From: Pseudomonadota bacterium
GTDB lineage: Bacteria > Pseudomonadota > Gammaproteobacteria > Burkholderiales > Burkholderiaceae_B
Direction: 5' to 3'
Assembly (NCBI GenBank): GCA_023389155.1
Contig: JAEWEV010000018.1
Coordinates: 135,186-199,185 of the forward strand
Length of the DNA: 64,000 bases
Below are positions 1-8,095 of this stretch, in pieces (the first letter of the stretch is position 1; every line of letters begins with the position of its first letter). Made by a program: the position numbers and the translations under genes. The notes beneath the pieces are model-generated. The model saw nothing but the letters and a program-made list of their open reading frames with translations. It did no database searches and was not told where the DNA came from.

Positions 1-1
1 T

Positions 2-400
2 GATCCGGAACTTACCTTGGTGCTGGCCCAATCATGGCGGGAAGCGAAACCGTTAATCGGACCGATAGCAAGCGAGCTCCTGCCAAAAATTCCAGAATCT
101 GATGTACGTCGCGCGATCAGAGATGTTCTACCCGCCTTGATCGCCACGCTGCAGGCAGATGAGCGCAACGTCCTGTTAACTTTGGCGCGTATGTGGCGCA
201 CATCAGTCACCGGTGAATTTATCTCGAAGGATGTAGCTGCCGATTGGGCGGCTACCCGGCTTCCGGCTGAACAAGCGGATATTTTAATTAAAGCGCGCGA
301 AGCTTACTTGAGCGGATGTGAAAGTGATTGGCAAAATCGCCAGCAGGTACTCCAGCATACTGTTAACTCCCTGCGCGATCACATCTTGGCGAATCTGTGA
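2..400 (+). CDS. AadA-like aminoglycoside nucleotidyltransferase, C-terminal part (cut by window edge)
   Basis: The reading frame is open to the left edge, so only about 132 C-terminal residues are visible and the true start lies outside the window. The segments DERNVLLTLARMW and KDVAADWAATRLP, followed by an AREAYL element, match the C-terminal helical domain of ANT(3'')/ANT(9) enzymes of the AadA type. These enzymes adenylylate streptomycin and spectinomycin in the cytoplasm. The nucleotidyltransferase catalytic domain is not in view, so activity cannot be judged. No attC-like recombination site follows the stop codon, which argues against an integron cassette and for a chromosomal homologue. 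The family call is quite sure; the drug specificity is inference. Confidence 0.8.
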   Translation, partial: DPELTLVLAQSWREAKPLIGPIASELLPKIPESDVRRAIRDVLPALIATLQADERNVLLTLARMWRTSVTGEFISKDVAADWAATRLPAEQADILIKAREAYLSGCESDWQNRQQVLQHTVNSLRDHILANL

Positions 401-580
401 AAAGCGGCTCGTGTGCCACACTGCACCCATCGTACAGCCGTCTTATGTCCAAAATACCCAACACCCTCCGGCATCACAAAACACAAGTCGAAGCCCCGAC
501 TATGACGGCTCCTTCGTTCTAAACGAATACCATCGGTTACGGACTGTCGGAGTTCGCAAAGGAATTAGATTCTGTCCGTG

Positions 581-1570
581 TCACCTCTCATTCTCTTGCG
601 TCGATGATTCGCTGGCCAGCAGTGAGCAGAACCGGTCCAGATCCACATTCCCGCCACTGATGATGATACCGACCCGCTTGCCACGGACCAGCTCTTTGAC
701 CGTGCTGGCGCCGGCAAGCGACAGGCAGCCGGTTGGCTCCACCAGCATTTTCATGCGCTCGGCATAAAACCGCATGGTGCTGACCAGTTGCGCATCGGTG
801 ACAGTCAGGATGTCAGTGACCTCGCGCTGGATGATCGGAAAGGTATAGTTGCCAAGAAACTGTGTCTGCGCACCATCGGCAATGGTTCGTGGCATGTCAA
901 TGTGGACAATACGTCCGGTGCGCAGGGATTGCTGTGCATCATTGCCTGCTTCAGGCTCTACTCCGTAGACTTTGCAATCCGGGGCGAGCGCGCGCGCAGA
1001 CAGCGCCGACCCAGAGATCAGGCCACCTCCGCCAAGACAGACAAACAACATATCCAGGGGCCCCGTCTCTTCCAGGAGTTCCATGGTGGCTGTGCCCTGG
1101 CCCGCGATCACATCCGGATGATCGTAGGGTGGAATAATGGTGTAGCCATGCTCGCGCGCCAGATTGTCAGCGATAGCAGCACGATCTTCCGTATAGCGAT
1201 CGTACTGCACGACCTGTGCACCATAGCCACGCGTTGCCGCGAGCTTGGCGGCAGGTGCATCCAGCGGCATGACAATCGTAGCTTTCACATTCAGCAGTGC
1301 GGCCGCCAGCGCCACGCCCTGGGCATGGTTGCCTGAAGAAAAAGCGATCACACCTGCACGCTTGTGAGCGTCGTCCAGTGCAGCGATCGCATTGAAGGCC
1401 CCGCGGAACTTGAAAGCGCCGATACGCTGAAAATTCTCACATTTAAAATAAAGGCTGGCATCCAACTGCGCGTCTATTGTTCTTGAGCGCATAACCGGCG
1501 TACGGTGGGCGTAGCCTTTGATACGTTCTGCTGCAGTCTTTACATCGTCATAGGTAGGCAAGTTCAGCAT
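581..1570 (-). CDS. PLP-dependent threonine/hydroxyaspartate ammonia-lyase or serine racemase family
   Basis: This 329-residue protein has the fold type II PLP signature FKFRGAFNA with the Schiff-base lysine at about residue 54. It also has a glycine-rich phosphate loop (CLGGGGLISG, near residue 180). It lacks the C-terminal regulatory domains of biosynthetic IlvA, a copy of which is present at 56152-57660, so it belongs to the short catabolic group. That group contains threonine dehydratase (TdcB), threo-3-hydroxyaspartate ammonia-lyase and serine racemase, and sequence reading alone does not separate them. It lies divergent to a D-amino-acid dehydrogenase-like gene with about 130 bp between them, which suggests shared control and an amino acid catabolic role, possibly involving D-isomers. 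Confidence 0.85.
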   Translation of the reverse strand: MLNLPTYDDVKTAAERIKGYAHRTPVMRSRTIDAQLDASLYFKCENFQRIGAFKFRGAFNAIAALDDAHKRAGVIAFSSGNHAQGVALAAALLNVKATIVMPLDAPAAKLAATRGYGAQVVQYDRYTEDRAAIADNLAREHGYTIIPPYDHPDVIAGQGTATMELLEETGPLDMLFVCLGGGGLISGSALSARALAPDCKVYGVEPEAGNDAQQSLRTGRIVHIDMPRTIADGAQTQFLGNYTFPIIQREVTDILTVTDAQLVSTMRFYAERMKMLVEPTGCLSLAGASTVKELVRGKRVGIIISGGNVDLDRFCSLLASESSTQENER

Positions 1571-1698
1571 AGGGCTCCTGTTTACTTAGCGGTCAGGCAC
1601 ACGACGCGCGGTGACCTGATGGTTCACGTCATTCGCATATTCTACCTGTGTTTGAACAGTTACAATGAAGGCTTCATTTGGCATCATCGAGAAGGTCC

Positions 1699-2961
1699 AT
1701 GTCTATCAGCAGAAATTCAGTCGCAATTATCGGCGCCGGTATTGTCGGACTTTGTACGGCGCGCTCACTGCGCCAGGCCGGCTGGCAGGTGACGGTTTTC
1801 GACTCCCAGGATCCGGGTTCACAATGCTCTTTTGGCAATGCGGGCGCGCTGTCCGAGGGGTCTGTGGCGCCACTTGCCATGCCGGGTGTCATCAAACAGG
1901 CTGCGTCCATGCTGCTGGACCGCAACAGCGCGCTGCATGTCCCATTCGACTACTGGGTGCAGGCCATGCCCTGGTTCATGCGCTTCATCGCAGCATCGCG
2001 ACCGGAACGCGTGAAGCAGATTGCCTCTGCGCTCCATACTTTGCTTTCGGGATCGGTGTCAAATCATCAGGCGCTTGCACGGGAAATCGGCTGCACGGAA
2101 CTCATCAAAACAACGGGACAGCTGCATCTGTACCCAAACAGCGAGGCTCGCGACAAAGACAAAGCATCATGGCAACTGAAAGCCGACTATGGAATGCGGA
2201 TGCAGGATGTCGATCGCGCGGCCATCAAGGAGCTTGAGCCGGCGGTCAGTGACAACTATCGCTGCGGCTGGTTCCTGCCGGAAGAAGGCTGGGTCACAGA
2301 CCCATACCGGTATTCACAGGCGATCAGTCGGGCCAACCATGAAAGTGGGATTGCATTTGTCAATGCAGGTGTGACCCGACTGCATCGTGCCGATGACAAA
2401 TGGAATTTACACAGTGGAGATCAGTCCTGGCAGACGGACCATATCGTGATATGTGCAGGCATGGGATCCCGGGAATTGCTTGCCACGCTGAATCTGCCCA
2501 TCCCGCTGGAAAGCCAGCGTGGCTACCATGTGCAGGTTCCTGATCCCGGTATCAGCCTGTCACGCATCGTGGTGCTGGCCGACCGGAAAATATTCATGAA
2601 CCCGCTGCAAGGTCAGTTGCGTATTGCCGGCACCGTTGAATTTGGCGGTATCCGCAAGCCCATGAATACCCGTCGCGCGCTACTGCTGAAAGATCACGCG
2701 CAAGCCGGCCTGGATCATGTGAATACCAACGGCTTTACAATATGGATGGGTCATCGTCCCTGCCTGCCAGACTCAATGCCAGTCATCGGCCCGGTTGCCA
2801 AATGGCCTGGCCTTTGGTGTAACTTCGGGCATGGCCATCTGGGTCTGACCGGGTCTGCAAACTCAGGCAAGTTGCTGGCCCGCGCCATGGCAGGAGGTGC
2901 CACTGCGACAGAACTGGCGCCATTCTCTCCTGAACGCTTCCAGCAATCACATGCACAATAA
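1699..2961 (+). CDS. FAD-dependent D-amino-acid dehydrogenase (DadA-like)
   Basis: The N-terminus carries a Rossmann FAD-binding motif (GAGIVG, residues 12-17), followed by FGNAGALSEGSVAPLAMPG, typical of DadA-type enzymes. The C-terminal block (MGHRPCLPDSMPVIGP and GHGHLGLTGS) is the conserved second half of the DAO/DadA family. Such enzymes deaminate D-amino acids oxidatively and pass electrons to the respiratory chain. I chose ATG 1699 because the FAD motif then sits at the usual distance from the start and a GAGAAGG sequence lies just upstream; an in-frame TTG at 1678 is a less likely alternative. The length of 420 residues fits the family. The exact amino acid is unknown, and a proline or hydroxyproline relative is possible. 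Confidence 0.85.
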   Translation: MSISRNSVAIIGAGIVGLCTARSLRQAGWQVTVFDSQDPGSQCSFGNAGALSEGSVAPLAMPGVIKQAASMLLDRNSALHVPFDYWVQAMPWFMRFIAASRPERVKQIASALHTLLSGSVSNHQALAREIGCTELIKTTGQLHLYPNSEARDKDKASWQLKADYGMRMQDVDRAAIKELEPAVSDNYRCGWFLPEEGWVTDPYRYSQAISRANHESGIAFVNAGVTRLHRADDKWNLHSGDQSWQTDHIVICAGMGSRELLATLNLPIPLESQRGYHVQVPDPGISLSRIVVLADRKIFMNPLQGQLRIAGTVEFGGIRKPMNTRRALLLKDHAQAGLDHVNTNGFTIWMGHRPCLPDSMPVIGPVAKWPGLWCNFGHGHLGLTGSANSGKLLARAMAGGATATELAPFSPERFQQSHAQ

Positions 2962-3130
2962 AAAACAGCGCTGCAGCAGAACCGTTGTGATGTCTCTGCC
3001 GTAGCGCTGCACTCTTCACCGATAGCAATAATAAGCTTTGCCGTGCCTGCAACCGTTTTGGTCTGCCCGCGGACCCGGGACATGCAGCCCCGTCCGGTGC
3101 GTGGCCGGGTCGCAAGCCTGTTCAGACAGC

Positions 3131-4111
3131 CTATTCATTCATGTGAATATTCTCTGCCTTGATGAGCTCGCCCCATTTTTTTGTGTCCTCATCTACCAGC
3201 GTAGCAAATTGTTCGGGCTCCAGGTCACCCACATCCAGGCCCGAAGTCTTGACATACTCCTGAACCGATGGCGTTTTCATGACCGCACGATATGCCTCAT
3301 TGAGTTCTTTCACTTTTTCGTCGGGCGTATCAGTCGGCGCAAAGACACCATACCAGTTGGTGGCATGAACATTCTGGATACCCAGTTCATCGAACGTCGG
3401 TACATCAGGCAATGCCGCTGACCGCGTATCGGACGCAACGCCAATCGGCACCAGGCTGCCATTCTTGATATGCTGAACCAGACCAGAGACATCACCGAAA
3501 AAGCCGTCAACCTGTCCGCCAATCGTGGCCGTGATTGCCGGGGCGGCACCGCCGTAAGGCACGATCAGCGTGTTAGCCTTGGTTGCAATACGGAACTGTG
3601 CAATTGCCATGTGTGGCATACTGCCGACGCCCGATGTCGAGAGTGAGATGCCGTCAGGATTATTCTCCGCTTTTTCCAGCAACTCTTTCACACTTGTAAT
3701 TCCACTTTTTTTGGACACAACCAGCACCTCTGGAGTGGACACAAGCAGGGCAACCGGACGCAAATCCTTTGCGGGATCGTATACCAGTTTTTTGTACAGC
3801 CCCGGATTGACGGCAATCGCTCCGGTTGAACTCAGGAACAGGGTATTGCCATCGGGTTTGGAACGCGTCACGGTACTGGCGGCAATTGCGCCATTGCCAC
3901 CGGGTTTATTCTCGACCACGATCGGCGTTTTCAGATGCGTCTCCAGTTCTTTACTTGTGACCCGCGCGATTGTATCGCCCGGGCCACCGGCAGGAAACGC
4001 TACCACGACATTGACAGGGGGCGCAGCCACAGCGGCCTGACCTGCGGTGAAGCACAGAGCAGCCGCAAGCGGCATGACATATTTAGTATATTTTTTTCCG
4101 AATCCGGACAT
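3131..4111 (-). CDS. Bug/TctC-family periplasmic solute receptor
   Basis: A signal peptide (residues 1 to about 29, ending in AAVAA) is followed by VNVVVAFPAGGPGDTIAR, the N-terminal signature of Bug (Bordetella uptake gene) receptors of tripartite tricarboxylate transporters. The family binds carboxylates in the periplasm. No TctA/TctB membrane genes are nearby, which is common for these expanded receptors in Alcaligenaceae. The gene lies 18 bp downstream of the SMP-30 lactonase gene, in the same direction, and probably forms an operon with it and the SDR gene. Its ligand may therefore be a sugar acid or the lactone-derived acid, which is inference. Confidence 0.9.
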   Translation of the reverse strand: MSGFGKKYTKYVMPLAAALCFTAGQAAVAAPPVNVVVAFPAGGPGDTIARVTSKELETHLKTPIVVENKPGGNGAIAASTVTRSKPDGNTLFLSSTGAIAVNPGLYKKLVYDPAKDLRPVALLVSTPEVLVVSKKSGITSVKELLEKAENNPDGISLSTSGVGSMPHMAIAQFRIATKANTLIVPYGGAAPAITATIGGQVDGFFGDVSGLVQHIKNGSLVPIGVASDTRSAALPDVPTFDELGIQNVHATNWYGVFAPTDTPDEKVKELNEAYRAVMKTPSVQEYVKTSGLDVGDLEPEQFATLVDEDTKKWGELIKAENIHMNE

Positions 4112-4129
4112 GTTTTCCTCCTTGCGCCG

Positions 4130-5077
4130 TCAGGTACCCGCAATCCCTTGCGTATTGACGAACAGTGAATAAATAGACGTGCAGGACGCCATGAAAAGTC
4201 GATTTCGATGCAACCCTCCAAAACAAAGATTGGCGCATCTTTCGGGTAAGGCGATGTGACCCAGGGGCTCCCCTTGAGGGCTGAAAACTCTCACGCCGTC
4301 AAGCTCGGGGGTGCCCATTCCCCAGCCACACCACAAATTGCCATGAATATCCACCCGAAATCCATCGGGGGTTCCCTCACCTGCGCTGAACAGCACCCGC
4401 TGCCCGCTCAGGGTCCCATCTTCAGCACTGATGTCAAACACCAACAGATTACGTGGCTGCGCACGCGACTCAACGACATACAGTTGTGATTCATCGGGTG
4501 AAAATGCAAGGCCATTGGGTCCGTTGACGCTATCGGTCATCAGCGCAACTTCCTGGGAAACAGGATCAATACGGTAAACGGCAGCGGGCAACTGCTGCTC
4601 GGCCTTTTCGCCCTGGTAATAACCAATGATGCCAAAGGGAGGATCGGTAAACCAGATCGAGCCATCCGATTTGACGACGACATCATTCGGCGAATTCAGC
4701 GGTTTGCCCTGGTAGCTGTCGGCCAGTACGGTAATGCGACCATCCAGTTCCGTCCGGGTAACACGACGCGTCAGATGTTCGCAGCTGACAAGCCGTCCTT
4801 CCCGATCCCGCGTATTGCCATTAGCATAATTGGATGGACTTCGAATGGCATGTGACTGGCCGGTCAGCGCGTCCCATCGCATGATGCGATTGTTGGGAAC
4901 GTCGCTCCAGAGCAGACAGCCCCTGTCACCAAACCATACCGGCCCCTCGGCCCAGCGGCAGCCACTGGCAAGCCGTTCGACCGCGGCAAGTGGCAGGGTC
5001 AGCTCATGAAACCGCGGATCCAGCGCGACAACGGCAGGATCGGGGTAGCGGACAGGCGAATCAGTCACACCGTGCAC
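4130..5077 (-). CDS. SMP-30/gluconolactonase family lactone hydrolase
   Basis: The 315-residue protein has the beta-propeller signatures of the SMP-30/Gluconolactonase/LRE family: AEGPVWF near residue 44, NSPNDVVVKSDGSIWFTDPP in the middle, and NGPNGLAFSPDE later. The Glu, Asn and Asp residues in these motifs normally bind the divalent metal. Family members hydrolyse aldonolactones such as gluconolactone in the cytoplasm or periplasm. The start is a GTG at 5077 with a clear GGAGG five bases upstream, and it overlaps the end of the SDR gene by 17 bp, indicating translational coupling. Together they suggest sugar to lactone (SDR) and lactone to sugar acid (this enzyme). The specific sugar is not known. 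Confidence 0.88.
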   Translation of the reverse strand: MHGVTDSPVRYPDPAVVALDPRFHELTLPLAAVERLASGCRWAEGPVWFGDRGCLLWSDVPNNRIMRWDALTGQSHAIRSPSNYANGNTRDREGRLVSCEHLTRRVTRTELDGRITVLADSYQGKPLNSPNDVVVKSDGSIWFTDPPFGIIGYYQGEKAEQQLPAAVYRIDPVSQEVALMTDSVNGPNGLAFSPDESQLYVVESRAQPRNLLVFDISAEDGTLSGQRVLFSAGEGTPDGFRVDIHGNLWCGWGMGTPELDGVRVFSPQGEPLGHIALPERCANLCFGGLHRNRLFMASCTSIYSLFVNTQGIAGT

Positions 5078-5858
5078 TCATGCCTCCATCTACGATAATT
5101 TCAGTACCGGTAATGAACCGGGCTTCATCCGATGCCAGGAACAACGCAGCATTGGCCGTATCGGTGCCATCGCCCATGAACGGCAGCGGAATGCGGGACT
5201 GGCGCTGGGCAAGCAGCGCGCTGACATCACCGCCAGCACGCTGGCCAGCCAGACGCGTTTCGACCATCGGTGTGTGCATCTGGCCCGGAATGACGGTGTT
5301 GCACCGGATATTGCGCTTGGCATACTCGATCGCGACTACGCGCGATAGCTGGATGATGCCGGCTTTGGCGCTGGCATAGCCAACCTGGGCCGAACCAGTC
5401 CAGCGAATGCCGGATGTTGACGAAATATTGACGATACTGCCGGCGCCCTGCTTTTCCATCACGGGTAACACATACTTGCAGCCAAGATAGACGCTTTTCA
5501 GATTGAAGTCGATCTGGTTATCCCAGGTTTCTTCTTCCAGCGTTACCGGGCCACCTTTTCTTGAGCCGCCCACATTGTTTACCAGGATATCGACACGTCC
5601 GAAGGCATCTTCACAGGCGCGCACCATATCACGAACGGCATCAGCCGAGGTGACATCTGCGCTCCAGGTACGAATCGTTCCATTAACCTCATTAACACGG
5701 GTCACGGTTTCGGCAAGAGCATCCGGATTCATATCCACTGCGAACACACTGGCGCCTTCGCTTGCGAAACGCCACGCGATGGCACGTCCATTACCCCAGC
5801 CGGGACCAACGCTGCCTGCTCCCGTCACGATTGCAACCTTGTTCTCCAAACGCCCCAT
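5061..5858 (-). CDS. Short-chain dehydrogenase/reductase (SDR)
   Basis: From ATG 5858 the product is 265 residues, the classical SDR size. It shows a cofactor loop beginning TGAG (residues 12-15), Asp42 after the second strand (suggesting NAD rather than NADP), NNVG at 94-97, Asn119, a serine near 147, and the YASAK catalytic pair Tyr161/Lys165. The glycine loop is slightly extended (TGAGSVGPGWGNGRA) compared with TGxxxGxG. An AAAAGGA sequence eight bases before ATG 5858 supports this start; the longer open frame upstream lacks homology. It is the first gene of the SDR-lactonase-Bug operon and faces a LysR gene. A sugar or polyol dehydrogenase role is inferred from the lactonase partner. Confidence 0.88.
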   Translation of the reverse strand: MGRLENKVAIVTGAGSVGPGWGNGRAIAWRFASEGASVFAVDMNPDALAETVTRVNEVNGTIRTWSADVTSADAVRDMVRACEDAFGRVDILVNNVGGSRKGGPVTLEEETWDNQIDFNLKSVYLGCKYVLPVMEKQGAGSIVNISSTSGIRWTGSAQVGYASAKAGIIQLSRVVAIEYAKRNIRCNTVIPGQMHTPMVETRLAGQRAGGDVSALLAQRQSRIPLPFMGDGTDTANAALFLASDEARFITGTEIIVDGGMSARCD

Positions 5859-5955
5859 TGTCTCTGTCCTTTTATTTGTCTGAATACGTCCATTAACCAT
5901 AACAGTCATGATGCGTGAGCGCCGGCAATACATCAAGATCACAGTTGTGACTTCT

Positions 5956-5976
5956 GATATCGAAAAAACGTATATC
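5956..5976. promoter_or_regulatory. Candidate LysR-type operator (GATAT-N11-ATATC)
   Basis: A perfect interrupted palindrome, GATAT, 11 bases, ATATC, has the T-N11-A architecture typical of LysR-family recognition sites. It lies 8 bp before the start codon of the LysR gene at 5985 and about 100 bp upstream of the divergent SDR start. This placement fits autorepression of the regulator plus activation of the SDR-lactonase-Bug operon. The palindrome is seen directly; the function is inferred. Confidence 0.6.
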
Positions 5977-5984
5977 ATTGCAAT

Positions 5985-6890
5985 ATGGATCTCAAACAGC
6001 TACAGTATTTCATCGTAATTGCGGAACAGCGCAGTTTTTCACGCGCTGCGGATATGCTCGACCTGTCCCAGCCATCCCTGAGCCGACAAATACAGCTTCT
6101 TGAGTCCGAACTTGGACAGCACCTGCTGGTTCGCACCGGTAGAGGCGTCGAACTCACGGAAGCCGGTACACGTCTGCTGGGTCATGCCAGGGCGCTGCAT
6201 CAACTGGCCACACAAGCGCGGCAGGATCTCATTAACTTTCGTTCTACCGCAGCGGGGCGGGTACGCCTTGGCATTCCACCGCGTATTGCACGGCGCCTGG
6301 CACCCACGATCATGCAGCAGTTCCGGGCCCAATTTCCGGATTCATCCATTACCCTGGCCGAGGGGCTAAGCGCGCAGCTGCGCGACTGGGTGCTCAAAGA
6401 CAAAGTGGACCTGGCGCTGCTTTACGAGCCGGCACCATCGTCGCTCATGCAGCTTGAGTCGCTTTATCGCGAAGAGCTGGTGCTGGCCCATGCACATGGC
6501 AACAATATGAGACTGCCGGGCCAGGTTGCCGTTGCCGATCTGGGTCAATACCCGCTGGTTCTGCCCAGTGCCCCCAACACCATTCGCACACTGGTCGGAC
6601 AGACCTGCCGGGACCGCAACGTGCAACTGAACGTGGTCGCTGAAGTAGACGTTGTCCAGACCATTGTCGAAACGCTCAGCTATTCGCACGAACCCGTCTT
6701 CACCATCATCCCTCGATCGGCGCTGGACGATCTGCCGGGCCAGACCCGGCTCAGTTGCGCAGCCATTGTTGAACCTTCCATCCGCAACAATCTCACACTT
6801 GCCATCGCCACCGTTGCCGCCGAATCAAAACTTGTGCAGGCAGTAGCTGACATCATTCGCTCTATCGACATGAGCGAGAAGCTGGGCTAA
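5985..6890 (+). CDS. LysR-family transcriptional regulator
   Basis: The 301-residue protein begins MDLKQLQYFIVIAEQRSFSR and continues through a winged helix-turn-helix (DLSQPSLSRQIQLLESELG) of the LysR type, followed by an effector-binding domain starting near residue 90 (RVRLGIPPRIA). It resembles the CbbR/NAC-like branch that regulates small-molecule catabolic operons. It is transcribed divergently from the SDR-SMP-30-Bug operon with a 126-bp shared region containing a LysR-box palindrome, so it most likely controls that operon. The effector is unknown, but a sugar-derived intermediate is plausible. Confidence 0.92.
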   Translation: MDLKQLQYFIVIAEQRSFSRAADMLDLSQPSLSRQIQLLESELGQHLLVRTGRGVELTEAGTRLLGHARALHQLATQARQDLINFRSTAAGRVRLGIPPRIARRLAPTIMQQFRAQFPDSSITLAEGLSAQLRDWVLKDKVDLALLYEPAPSSLMQLESLYREELVLAHAHGNNMRLPGQVAVADLGQYPLVLPSAPNTIRTLVGQTCRDRNVQLNVVAEVDVVQTIVETLSYSHEPVFTIIPRSALDDLPGQTRLSCAAIVEPSIRNNLTLAIATVAAESKLVQAVADIIRSIDMSEKLG

Positions 6891-7346
6891 ACGGCAACCG
6901 GCTGATTTCCTTCATCACCACACTATGACAAATGCAAATCGGCAGCTCGCGGATCATGTCCGTTCCTGCGTCGCGTGGCATCTCTTATGCCCATGACAAT
7001 TGTGAATTCATGACGCTTTCAGCTAGTTGATAGCTTGGGTGCATAGAATGGGAACGTGAAGCCAATAGCAATCTGCGCGGCGTCATGCCGGCTGGTTCTG
7101 TTTTGTTCCATAAATGATTCTCTGCCAGGGGTTCCTTCTTCGCGACCCGCGATCCGTCTTTCCTGGCAGAACACGGGTGAGCAACGTGCCTGCGCATATT
7201 GGCTGGCATTGACGCCCCCTCATTCACTCGCGGACCCCTGTCCGCGTCATCGTCTTTTTTCAGCTATCCGGCATGGTGGCCAGCCGGTTTCAGACTCGGC
7301 CACCTGAAGTCGGCATTATCCATTGCATCACTTGGAGTTTTTAGAT
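6891..7346. other. Intergenic region upstream of the gluconate dehydrogenase-type operon
   Basis: These 456 bases separate the LysR gene from the three-subunit dehydrogenase operon. I found no convincing protein gene, RNA gene, terminator hairpin or insertion sequence here; open frames on either strand show no family signature. The region must hold the promoter of the downstream operon, but I could not identify a well-spaced -35/-10 pair. Confidence 0.5.
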
Positions 7347-8093
7347 ATGACTGATCATCCTCATCCCGATAAGAACCAGCCATCCGGCAGACGGATGTTC
7401 CTGACGCGCACGCTCGCTGCTGGTGGCGCGATGTCTGCGATGCCGCTGACCGCTACGCTGGGCAACGCCCAGACCAAACCGGAGAATCCGGATTTTTCAA
7501 CTCCTGTTGAAAACAAACCTTATACACCCACCTACTTTCAGGAAGCCGAAGTGACGTTTCTGAAAGCGGCCTGTGACAGGCTCATCCCCAGTGACGAAAA
7601 CGGCCCCGGCGCCGTCGAAGCGGGTGTGATTGAATACCTGGACCGGCAAATGGAATCGGGATATGGTCATGCCGCAACGTGGTACATGCAGGGCCCGTTC
7701 GCAGATGCACCACCTGAATTCGGTTACCAGTCAAAACTCAAGCCACGTGAAGTCTACCGGGCTGCCATTGCGGCCACCGACGATTATTGCAAACAGCATT
7801 TTGATGGCAAACTGTTTGCCGATCTGGGTGATGAACAGAAAGACGACATCCTGAAGCAGCTGGAAGCGGGCAAGATCACTTTTGACAATGTCAAGGCAAC
7901 CGACTTTTTCTCACTGCTACTGAACAATACCCGCGAAGGTTTTCTCTCTGACCCGATTCACGGGGGAAACAAGGGAATGGTGGGCTGGAAGCTCATCGGC
8001 TTTCCCGGTGCGCGCGCTGATTATCTGGACTGGGTGGGACGCAACGAAAAATATCCTTTGGGCCCGGTCAGTATTTCAGGTGAAAGGGGTTAA
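7347..8093 (+). CDS. Gluconate 2-dehydrogenase-type small subunit (subunit 3 family, Tat-exported)
   Basis: The product (248 residues from ATG 7347) has a twin-arginine signal (GRRMFLTRTLAAGG, within the first 35 residues) ending near GNAQ. The mature part is typical of the Gluconate_2-dh3 family, with YFQEAEVTFLKAACDRLIP near its start. The small subunit is needed for maturation and export of the flavoprotein subunit. GGAG nine bases upstream supports ATG 7347 over the earlier in-frame ATG at 7323. It is the first gene of a three-gene operon with the GMC flavoprotein (3-bp gap) and the cytochrome. The family is secure; whether the substrate is gluconate, another sugar acid, sorbitol or an alcohol is not. 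Confidence 0.88.
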   Translation: MTDHPHPDKNQPSGRRMFLTRTLAAGGAMSAMPLTATLGNAQTKPENPDFSTPVENKPYTPTYFQEAEVTFLKAACDRLIPSDENGPGAVEAGVIEYLDRQMESGYGHAATWYMQGPFADAPPEFGYQSKLKPREVYRAAIAATDDYCKQHFDGKLFADLGDEQKDDILKQLEAGKITFDNVKATDFFSLLLNNTREGFLSDPIHGGNKGMVGWKLIGFPGARADYLDWVGRNEKYPLGPVSISGERG

Positions 8094-8095
8094 GC

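Noticed and set aside
401..580. attC-like recombination site after the AadA-like gene
   Set aside because: No inverted core/complementary core sequences (e.g. GTTRRRY) with an intervening hairpin are visible.
788..1336. A 182-codon open frame on the + strand opposite the PLP ammonia-lyase gene
   Set aside because: It is antisense to a gene with clear PLP motifs and has no recognisable domain, so it is a shadow frame.
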